From CAWUIH01 sp963922495 (GTDB taxonomy: Bacteria; Pseudomonadota; Gammaproteobacteria; Coxiellales; Coxiellaceae), in contig CAWUIH010000015.1 in assembly GCA_963922495.1 (NCBI GenBank), positions 1-30,914 of the forward strand: DNA of 30,914 nucleotides. The letters are read 5' to 3'. The notes under the pieces were generated by a model that worked only from the letters and a program-made list of their open reading frames with translations, was not told where the DNA came from and did no database searches. The translations under genes and the position numbers were made by a program. Positions 24,801-30,914 of the stretch are shown here, one piece after another (position 1 is the first letter of the stretch; each line of letters begins with the position of its first letter).

Positions 24801-26018
24801 ATGAAGCAACGACGCAACCTACTTGCTTTGATCCCACTATGTCTCTCACTCATTGCCTCGGAATCGGTACTTTCGGCAAGTCCTGTGGTCCTTCCCACGA
24901 CCGTTCTTCCTACCTCGAGAATACAATCACTGGTCCCACATGCACCTGAATTAAATGCTAAAGGATTTGTACTCATGGATATGGACAGCGGCCAAATCAT
25001 CGCTGCCAAAAATAGTAATCAACGCATGCAGCCCGCCAGCTTAACAAAACTGATGACATTGTATGTCACTTTTGGAGCACTTAAAGAGGGGCAAATTCAT
25101 TTAAATGACAAAGTTTATATCAGTACTAAAGCCTGGCACACTGGCGGATCACGTATGTTTTTAAAACAAGGTTCTCGTGTTTCAGTGCAACAATTAATTC
25201 AGGGTATTATTGTTGCTTCAGGCAACGATGCTTGTGTTGCGATAGCAGAATTTATCGCTGGAAATGAAAAAACATTTACTGAGCTGATGAATCAGACGGC
25301 CAAGCAACTCGGAATGAACAATAGCCATTTTGTGGATTCCACTGGCATGCCTAACAATGATCACTATTCCACTCCGCAGGATTTAGCAGTATTAACGCAA
25401 GCCCTTATTAGAGATTTCCCAGAATATTACCACTTTTTTAGTCAAAAATGGTTACGATACAATAATATTAAACAACCCAATCGGAATCGCCTACTGTGGT
25501 ATGATCACAGTGTCGATGGCCTTAAAACCGGACACACTGACTCAGCCGGATATTGTCTCATTGCTTCCGCTAAACGCAATGACATGCGACTTATTTCGGT
25601 TGTCATGGACACACCCTCGGACCACTCCCGGGCACATGAATCGGCAGCACTCTTGAACTATGGATTCCGTTTTTATGATACTTACCCGCTATTCAAAGCA
25701 CACCAATCCATTACACATCTACGAGTGTGGTACGGTAAACAAAAATATATGAATTTTGGTTTAGCCACTCCTCTAACATTAATCGTTCCGAAAGGACAAT
25801 ACAAAAGCTTAAAAGCTAAAATAAATATGCCACAACGTTTGGTTGCACCGATTAATAAGAATAAACCCTACGGCAACGTTGTTGTCAGCTTAAATGGGCA
25901 ACAAATTGCTGTCCAACCATTAGTGGCCTTGAAAGACGATCAGCGTGCCGGCTTGTGGACTCGGTTTTGGGATTCCATTTCATTATTTTTCAAAAATCTC
26001 TTCAGGCATTCAACATGA
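24801..26018 (+). CDS. dacA: D-alanyl-D-alanine carboxypeptidase (PBP5/6 type)
   Basis: Periplasmic penicillin-binding protein that removes the terminal D-alanine from peptidoglycan pentapeptides. The 405 residues include a signal peptide (RRNLLALIPLCLSLIASESV, cleaved near residue 26). All three active-site motifs are present: S80-L-T-K83, S140-G-N142 and K242-T-G244. A C-terminal beta domain (PBP5_C) follows, ending in an amphipathic helix (LWTRFWDSISLFFKNLF) that anchors the enzyme to the outer face of the inner membrane. AAGGAAG at 24787-24793 supports the start. Its stop overlaps the next gene's ATG (ATGA), so it is the head of a coupled cluster with dat and ybeD. Confidence 0.96.
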   Translation: MKQRRNLLALIPLCLSLIASESVLSASPVVLPTTVLPTSRIQSLVPHAPELNAKGFVLMDMDSGQIIAAKNSNQRMQPASLTKLMTLYVTFGALKEGQIHLNDKVYISTKAWHTGGSRMFLKQGSRVSVQQLIQGIIVASGNDACVAIAEFIAGNEKTFTELMNQTAKQLGMNNSHFVDSTGMPNNDHYSTPQDLAVLTQALIRDFPEYYHFFSQKWLRYNNIKQPNRNRLLWYDHSVDGLKTGHTDSAGYCLIASAKRNDMRLISVVMDTPSDHSRAHESAALLNYGFRFYDTYPLFKAHQSITHLRVWYGKQKYMNFGLATPLTLIVPKGQYKSLKAKINMPQRLVAPINKNKPYGNVVVSLNGQQIAVQPLVALKDDQRAGLWTRFWDSISLFFKNLFRHST

Positions 26019-26878
26019 ATGTTATTTATCTCAATGGAGATTATGTTCCTCAACAAGAAGCAAAAGTTTCCGTCTTTGATCGGGGCTTTTTGTTTGGCGA
26101 CGGTGTTTACGAATCCATAGCCGTGCTCAACGGGAAACTTATTGATTTAACCAAACATCTACATCGCTTAATCAATGCGATGCAAAAAATTTCAATAAAA
26201 AATCCTCACAAATTTGAAACTTGGGAAACGCTGCTAAAACAATTAATTGTTAAAAATAATTGTATATATCATGATTTTTTTGTTTATATCCAAGTGACTC
26301 GTGGTGAGCAAGACACACGAAAGCATCTTTTTCCAGATCACCTACCACCGACAGTATTTGCTGCCTGTATCCCGACACAACACACTGATCGTCCACGAAG
26401 CGCAATTACTTTACCTGACGAACGACACGATGATTGTAGCTTTAAATCAATCTGCTTGCTTCCAAACGTCGTCGCTGCAAAAATAAGCCAACGTAAACAG
26501 GCCGATGAAGTGATATTTATCAAAAATAGTTATGTCACAGAGGGCTATAGTGGTAATGTATTTATTGTATACGAAAATCAATTAATAACACCACCGCTTC
26601 ACAAGAATATTTTTCCTGGTACCACTAGAGATATACTATTGCATCTTGCCAAAGAGCATGACATACCATACAAACAACATCACATTACATTAGATATGTT
26701 ATTTAACGCCCAAGAAATTTGGATCACCGGCTCTATTAAGCAAATTTATAGCATCACCATACTTGACAATAAGCCGGTTGGAAACGGTAAAATTGGCAAA
26801 TTTTGGCAACAATTTATCGTATTTTATCGTAATTTTATTTATCAAGAAAACTCGTTATCTACTACAGCACTGCCATGA
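26015..26878 (+). CDS. dat: D-amino-acid aminotransferase (class IV)
   Basis: PLP-dependent enzyme of fold type IV, 287 residues, interconverting D-alanine and D-glutamate with their keto acids; relatives make branched-chain amino acids or aminodeoxychorismate lyase. The N-terminal YLNGDYVPQQEAKVSVFDRG and FGDGVYESIAV, the Schiff-base lysine K144 in SFKSICLLPN, and VTEGYSGNVF with E176 are typical of D-amino-acid transaminases. I chose ATG 26015, which overlaps the dacA stop by four bases. A longer frame to 25955 lies inside dacA and has no motif support. Pairing with DacA suggests a role in D-amino acid turnover at the wall; the exact substrate is inferred. Confidence 0.88.
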   Translation: MNVIYLNGDYVPQQEAKVSVFDRGFLFGDGVYESIAVLNGKLIDLTKHLHRLINAMQKISIKNPHKFETWETLLKQLIVKNNCIYHDFFVYIQVTRGEQDTRKHLFPDHLPPTVFAACIPTQHTDRPRSAITLPDERHDDCSFKSICLLPNVVAAKISQRKQADEVIFIKNSYVTEGYSGNVFIVYENQLITPPLHKNIFPGTTRDILLHLAKEHDIPYKQHHITLDMLFNAQEIWITGSIKQIYSITILDNKPVGNGKIGKFWQQFIVFYRNFIYQENSLSTTALP

Positions 26879-27147
26879 AAAATGGTAAAGCGAATCAGCA
26901 CGTTCAATTCCCCTGTAAATTTCCAATTAAAATTGTGGCACGCTCCAATAAAGAATTTGAAAAAATTGCGAGAAGCATTATTATCAAGCATTTTCCAGAT
27001 TTCGACAACACGCAGTATAGAAGACGCTTGAGTCGTGATGCAAATTTTTTATCCCTCACAGTCGTGGTCAATGCACACAACCAAGCCGAGCTAGATGCCG
27101 TGTATGCTGAGCTGAGTATTTGTAACCACGTGATCATGGCATTATAA
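26875..27147 (+). CDS. ybeD: DUF493/YbeD family protein
   Basis: A 90-residue cytosolic protein with the YbeD (DUF493) ACT-like alpha/beta fold: FPCKFPIKIVARSNKEFEK, a middle RLSRDANFLSLTVVVNAHN strand and the terminal LDAVYAELSICNHVIMAL. In E. coli ybeD also lies between dacA and lipB. Its function is not established, and its position suggests a link to lipoylation or regulation of neighbours. The start overlaps the dat stop by four bases. The N-terminus has about ten extra residues relative to the core fold. Confidence 0.9.
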   Translation: MKNGKANQHVQFPCKFPIKIVARSNKEFEKIARSIIIKHFPDFDNTQYRRRLSRDANFLSLTVVVNAHNQAELDAVYAELSICNHVIMAL

Positions 27148-27193
27148 CGGGTTCTGTTTCGCAATCAGCCACTAAACTGTGTAAAATACACCC

Positions 27194-27868
27194 ATGAAAC
27201 ATGACATCACGATCAGAACTTGCAACAAACTGATACCCTATCAGTTAGTGTGGGATTTGATGAAGCAATTTACCATACAGCGTGATACCGCCACTTCTGA
27301 TGAAATCTGGCTTTTACAACACCAGGCCGTTTTTACCCAAGGACTTGCTGGCAAACCAGAACATGTACTCGATGCTCACAACATTCCCATTGTGCGCTCA
27401 GACCGTGGTGGTCAAGTGACCTATCACGGCCCTGGCCAATTGATGGTATATCTGTTGCTGGATTTGAATCGTCTGGGTCTCAATACCCGTAGTTTTGTTT
27501 GTAAAATTGAGCAAGTTATAATTGATTTTCTGATGAAACAAGGCGTTAAAGCAAGTAGAAAAACAGGAGCACCGGGAGTCTACATCAACAATGCCAAACT
27601 TGCATCAATCGGATTACGCATCCGACGTGGTTACAGCTATCACGGCGTTGCACTCAATCTGGATATGGATTTAACGCCGTTTTCCTATATCAATCCCTGC
27701 GGATATGAAGGATTGAGTATGACACAAATCAAACACTGGCTTCCGAAGCTTAGTTTTGACAAAGTACGACAACAAATATGCACCGCCTTTGTCAAAGATT
27801 TCGGCTATAATTCACCACAATTGATCTCAGCAAGTAATTTGGAGCACCCAATTAATGACCAAGCTTAA
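27194..27868 (+). CDS. lipB: Lipoyl(octanoyl) transferase
   Basis: Transfers octanoyl groups from acyl carrier protein to lipoyl domains of 2-oxoacid dehydrogenases and the glycine cleavage H protein. The 224 residues contain RGGQVTYHGPGQLMVYLLLD at 71-90 and the catalytic pair K135 (in NNAKLASIGLRI) and C169 (in INPCGYEG), at the same numbers as in E. coli LipB. Only a weak ribosome-binding site is visible before ATG 27194, 46 bases after ybeD. Its end overlaps the lipA start by 14 bases. LipB and LipA act in sequence, so coupling fits. Confidence 0.96.
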   Translation: MKHDITIRTCNKLIPYQLVWDLMKQFTIQRDTATSDEIWLLQHQAVFTQGLAGKPEHVLDAHNIPIVRSDRGGQVTYHGPGQLMVYLLLDLNRLGLNTRSFVCKIEQVIIDFLMKQGVKASRKTGAPGVYINNAKLASIGLRIRRGYSYHGVALNLDMDLTPFSYINPCGYEGLSMTQIKHWLPKLSFDKVRQQICTAFVKDFGYNSPQLISASNLEHPINDQA

Positions 27869-28808
27869 CTACGATCCATCAAAAAAAGTGCTAGGGCGCG
27901 ACAAACTGTCTCGTATTCCGATTAAAATTGAACGTACCAAAACACCACTACGCAAACCTAACTGGATTCGTATTCGCTTAAATACCGACAGCAAAGTATC
28001 AGAACTAAAAAATCTATTACGTAAAAAACGGCTGGTAACAGTATGCGAAGAAGCTTCTTGCCCTAACCTCAATGAATGTTTTGGCCAAGGCACTGCAACC
28101 TTCATGATTATGGGAGATAAATGCACGCGACGCTGTAGCTTTTGTGACGTTGGCCACGGTCGCCCAGACCCGTTAGATAATAAAGAACCCATAAATCTCG
28201 CAGAAACAGTTGCGCTGATGAAGCTCAAATACGTGGTTATCACTTCCGTTGACCGTGACGATTTGCGCGACGGCGGGGCTGCACATTTCTCAGCCTGTGT
28301 ACGTGCTGTCCGGAAAAAAAATCCTTCAATCAAAATTGAAGTTCTGGTACCAGATTTCAGGGGTCGCATGGATCGTGCACTTGATGCCACTGCTACTGAC
28401 TTACCCGATATTTTCAATCACAACATCGAAACCGCTCCGCGCCTCTATAAGCAGGCACGACCAGGCTCTGATTACCAATGGTCACTCAAGCTACTGCAAA
28501 CCTTTAAACGACGCTTCCCAGGTATTCCAACCAAATCCGGCATGATGCTCGGTCTTGGTGAAACTACTGAAGAAGTCAAAGCAGTGATGCAAGATTTACG
28601 TCACCACGATGTCGATATGCTTACCCTAGGACAATACCTTCAACCCACAAGATATCATATGCCAGTCGACCGTTTTGTTACTCCACAGGAATTTGATGAA
28701 TTAGGACAGCTCGCTAAATCAATGGGATTTACGCATGTTGCAAGTGGCCCACTTGTGCGGTCCTCGTATCATGCTGATTTACAAGCGCAAGGGGAAAAAG
28801 TGTCATAA
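27855..28808 (+). CDS. lipA: Lipoyl synthase
   Basis: Radical-SAM enzyme that inserts two sulfurs into the protein-bound octanoyl chain made by LipB. The 317 residues have both iron-sulfur sites: the auxiliary cluster CxxxxCxxxxxC (C64, C69, C75) and the radical-SAM CxxxCxxC (C90, C94, C97). The C-terminal RSSY motif holds the serine that binds the auxiliary cluster. It starts inside the last codons of lipB, and nine bases separate it from the membrane fusion gene that follows. Confidence 0.97.
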   Translation: MTKLNYDPSKKVLGRDKLSRIPIKIERTKTPLRKPNWIRIRLNTDSKVSELKNLLRKKRLVTVCEEASCPNLNECFGQGTATFMIMGDKCTRRCSFCDVGHGRPDPLDNKEPINLAETVALMKLKYVVITSVDRDDLRDGGAAHFSACVRAVRKKNPSIKIEVLVPDFRGRMDRALDATATDLPDIFNHNIETAPRLYKQARPGSDYQWSLKLLQTFKRRFPGIPTKSGMMLGLGETTEEVKAVMQDLRHHDVDMLTLGQYLQPTRYHMPVDRFVTPQEFDELGQLAKSMGFTHVASGPLVRSSYHADLQAQGEKVS

Positions 28809-28817
28809 GGACGTTGC

Positions 28818-30848
28818 ATGGGGCATTTTATCGACCACATTAACCGTTATCTTCAGATACACACACATATGGGCTTTATTTTTGCCTTTGTGCTCGCGTT
28901 TGCCGAATCGCTACCAATAATTGGCACCATCATTCCAGGCTCTGTTGTGATGACAGTAATCGGTATTTTAGTGGGACGTGGCATTATCCCAATGGTGCCT
29001 ACGCTGATTCTTGCCTCTTTGGGGGCGTTTATCGGCGATATCATCGGCTTTGGCTGCGGCAAATATTTTAAGGAGTCGATTTTAAACGTTTGGCCCTTCA
29101 AAAAATATCCTCACTGGATTGACAAAGGAGAAACATTTTTTGAAAAACATGGAGGTAAAAGTATTATTATCGGACGTTTTGTCGGGCCAGCACGCAGTTC
29201 TGTCCCATTGATTGCAGGACTATTAAATTTGAATTGGCTACGATTTATTGTGGCTGCAATCCCGTCCGCCATACTGTGGGCTGCTCTCTATCTGTTGCCC
29301 GGTGTTTTTATTGGCGCTATTTCACTCGAATTACCCAAAGGCTCGGCTACAAAATTTACGTTCATTGGCCTAGCCATTATCGTCGCTATTTGGTTTGTTA
29401 TCTGGGCAATACAGCGATTTTTTACTTACCTCACTCTCAAAATTAATACTCTGATAGACCGCTTATGGTGCTGGATGAACAAACATCATTCCTCGAAACC
29501 CATTATTCGCTTCATCACCAATCGTAATAATCCCAGAGATCATCACCAATTAACACTGATTTTTCTGGCTACTTTTGCGATTTGTTTCTTTACCGTGCTC
29601 GCGATCGTAGCAGCAACAATAGGCCCAAAGACTAATTTTAACCTCCCTGTTTACTACTTCTTGCAGAGTCTACGTTCAATACACCTTAATTTAGTTTTTG
29701 TGATAATCACCATTTTGGCAAATAAAGTCACAATAGCCTTAATAAGCACTCTGATCATTTTCAGCTTTTTGATAGCCAAACGATGGCGTGCTACAGTCTA
29801 TTTTTTCATGTTATACATCGTTACTAGCGTATGTATCGAGTTTTTCAAATGGCTCACACACTCACCCAGACCAACAGGTATTCTCAGCATTGCAAATTCT
29901 TTCTCATTTCCCAGTGGCCACGCAACGTATATCACCATGTTATTGGGATTCTGCGCTTACAGCACCGCACAACGCCTCAATAAAAAATGGCACCCAATCC
30001 CTTATATTATCGCTGTTCTATTTATTTTCTTAGTTTGTTTCTCGCGTTTATATCTCGGCGCTCACTGGCTTGAGGACGTATTAGCGGGTGTATCATTAGG
30101 TGCAGCGTTATTGCTGACAACGCTGATATTATATCGTCGCAATCAACCCATAGTGAGTACTGGCTATCAATGGCCAGCACTCATTTCATTGTGCATTATC
30201 ATTCCGTGGATTCTGATTGCCTGGCTTAAATCGTCAGCAACATTGCATGCAACAACACGCGTTTTCCCACAACGAACAATCTCAACAGCATTGTGGTGGA
30301 AAAACCCGGTTACTGACATACCAACTTACCGTCCCAACCGCTTTGGACAACCCGTACAACCATTCAACGTTCAATACGGCTCTTCACTCGCAAAACTTAA
30401 AATACAGTTGCTAAACAGCGGTTGGACCTCGATGAGCCGCAGTCTGAATATGAAGAAAATGCTTAATCAGTTTGTTGTAACAGAAAATCTTAACCGCGCC
30501 CCGATTTTTCCGTGGCTTTATCGCAATCAGCCTCCACGACTATACTTATTCAAACGTATCGGTAACAGCACCAATTTCATTGAATTACGGTTATGGCGAT
30601 CAGGTATCTCACTCAGTAGCCATCAGCAATCATTGTGGCTCGGAACGGTGATCATCCACCTCAACGAACCCATAAAAAATGCTAAGCGCACTCGTAGCCG
30701 TATCACACTTTCACACAGTACGGGCATTACGCTTTTAAATGATGACCTTGGCAATCTACACCGAAAGATAGTTATTTTAACTCATGGGAATCAGCCTAAG
30801 AAAGTACGCATGCTCGACTGGAATGGCACGATTTTAGTGATTCGGTAA
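28818..30848 (+). CDS. LssY-like fusion: DedA (VTT) + PAP2 phosphatase + LssY C-terminal domain
   Basis: A 676-residue multi-domain membrane protein. Residues about 15-190 form a DedA/VTT domain (LAFAESLPIIGTIIPGSVVM, FIGDIIGFGCGKYF, GRFVGPARSSVPLIAGLLNL), the fold of phospholipid scramblase or undecaprenyl-phosphate flippases. Residues about 240-430 form a PAP2 lipid phosphatase with K-to-RP (about 344-352), P365-SGH368 and S409-R410 to H416/D420, so the active site looks complete. Residues about 480-660 form a soluble LssY_C-type domain (PNRFGQPVQPFNVQYGSS, LLNSGWTSMSR, WLGTVIIHL). The likely role is lipid-phosphate hydrolysis coupled to lipid or carrier flipping. It follows lipA by nine bases. 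The last 66 bases of the window hold no recognisable feature. Confidence 0.88.
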   Translation: MGHFIDHINRYLQIHTHMGFIFAFVLAFAESLPIIGTIIPGSVVMTVIGILVGRGIIPMVPTLILASLGAFIGDIIGFGCGKYFKESILNVWPFKKYPHWIDKGETFFEKHGGKSIIIGRFVGPARSSVPLIAGLLNLNWLRFIVAAIPSAILWAALYLLPGVFIGAISLELPKGSATKFTFIGLAIIVAIWFVIWAIQRFFTYLTLKINTLIDRLWCWMNKHHSSKPIIRFITNRNNPRDHHQLTLIFLATFAICFFTVLAIVAATIGPKTNFNLPVYYFLQSLRSIHLNLVFVIITILANKVTIALISTLIIFSFLIAKRWRATVYFFMLYIVTSVCIEFFKWLTHSPRPTGILSIANSFSFPSGHATYITMLLGFCAYSTAQRLNKKWHPIPYIIAVLFIFLVCFSRLYLGAHWLEDVLAGVSLGAALLLTTLILYRRNQPIVSTGYQWPALISLCIIIPWILIAWLKSSATLHATTRVFPQRTISTALWWKNPVTDIPTYRPNRFGQPVQPFNVQYGSSLAKLKIQLLNSGWTSMSRSLNMKKMLNQFVVTENLNRAPIFPWLYRNQPPRLYLFKRIGNSTNFIELRLWRSGISLSSHQQSLWLGTVIIHLNEPIKNAKRTRSRITLSHSTGITLLNDDLGNLHRKIVILTHGNQPKKVRMLDWNGTILVIR

Positions 30849-30914
30849 CAATTACTTTAAACACCGATTTCCACAGGCTTTAAATCGACAAATTTGACCC
30901 TAAATCCCAGCTTA

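Noticed and set aside
24476..25009. 177-codon minus-strand frame antisense to the dacA start
   Set aside because: Its first half is the shadow of dacA (signal peptide region), and its end runs into repeat copy 3. Only the 24516-24800 part looks protein-like, and that is treated separately as a possible frameshifted gene.
27869..28417. 182-codon minus-strand frame inside lipA
   Set aside because: Complete overlap with a well-supported radical-SAM gene; composition is rich in Ser/Arg as expected for an antisense shadow, with no motif.
1..30914. Phage, integron, CRISPR, toxin-antitoxin or secretion-effector system
   Set aside because: All large frames are accounted for by housekeeping, envelope or transport families. 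No integrase, transposase, cas gene, spaced repeat array or toxin-antitoxin pair is visible.

Overview
The window is a densely packed bacterial chromosome segment of moderately low GC. It is most likely from a gammaproteobacterium of the Legionella/Coxiella group (order Legionellales). This placement is inferred from several features: the run dacA - D-amino-acid aminotransferase - ybeD - lipB - lipA, an LssY-like DedA/PAP2 fusion, a DabB/DabA pair, a GadC-like antiporter, and the ndk-rlmN-rodZ-hisS-yfgM-der block. No rRNA, tRNA, CRISPR array, phage gene or transposase gene was seen.

Layout. 1-855 (-): amino acid/glutamate:GABA-type antiporter, cut by the window edge, with no ordinary start codon. 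1043-3541 (+): three-gene cyanide-insensitive-type cytochrome bd oxidase operon, including a 42-residue DUF2474 subunit that starts at TTG. 3611-5346: two copies of a ~162 bp palindromic repeat bracketing two divergent envelope genes, an outer-membrane barrel protein (-) and a PagL-type lipid A deacylase (+). 5348-7536 (-): trpR and recJ. 7818-9575 (+): a GNAT acetyltransferase and an eukaryotic-type (GSII) glutamine synthetase. 9690-10898 (-): a beta-lactamase-fold serine hydrolase, divergent from xseA (+, 10963-12195). 12211-17742 (-): der, yfgM, hisS, rodZ, rlmN, ndk; compared with the usual gammaproteobacterial order this block lacks bamB, ispG and pilF/pilW. 17854-24291 (+): CPA1 Na+/H+ antiporter, then DabB and DabA, an energy-coupled inorganic-carbon uptake pair in which DabB carries an unusual C-terminal membrane extension. 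24342-24503: third palindromic repeat. 24801-30848 (+): dacA, dat, ybeD, lipB, lipA and a DedA-PAP2-LssY fusion.

The genes are mainly housekeeping and envelope functions: respiration, peptidoglycan trimming and D-amino acids, lipid A and phospholipid modification, cell shape (rodZ), membrane-protein insertion (yfgM), lipoylation, DNA repair (recJ, xseA), ion and bicarbonate handling.

The strongest unexplained signal is the repeat family. Three copies of about 162 bp, each an almost full-length imperfect inverted repeat with CCTAGAAAAAG-like ends, lie in the gaps between converging 3' ends. One copy fills the gap between two stop codons almost exactly. They look like a miniature, probably non-autonomous, palindromic element that may also end or protect transcripts. 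Start coordinates were moved from the longest reading frame where ribosome-binding sites or family lengths favoured another start, and each such case is noted.
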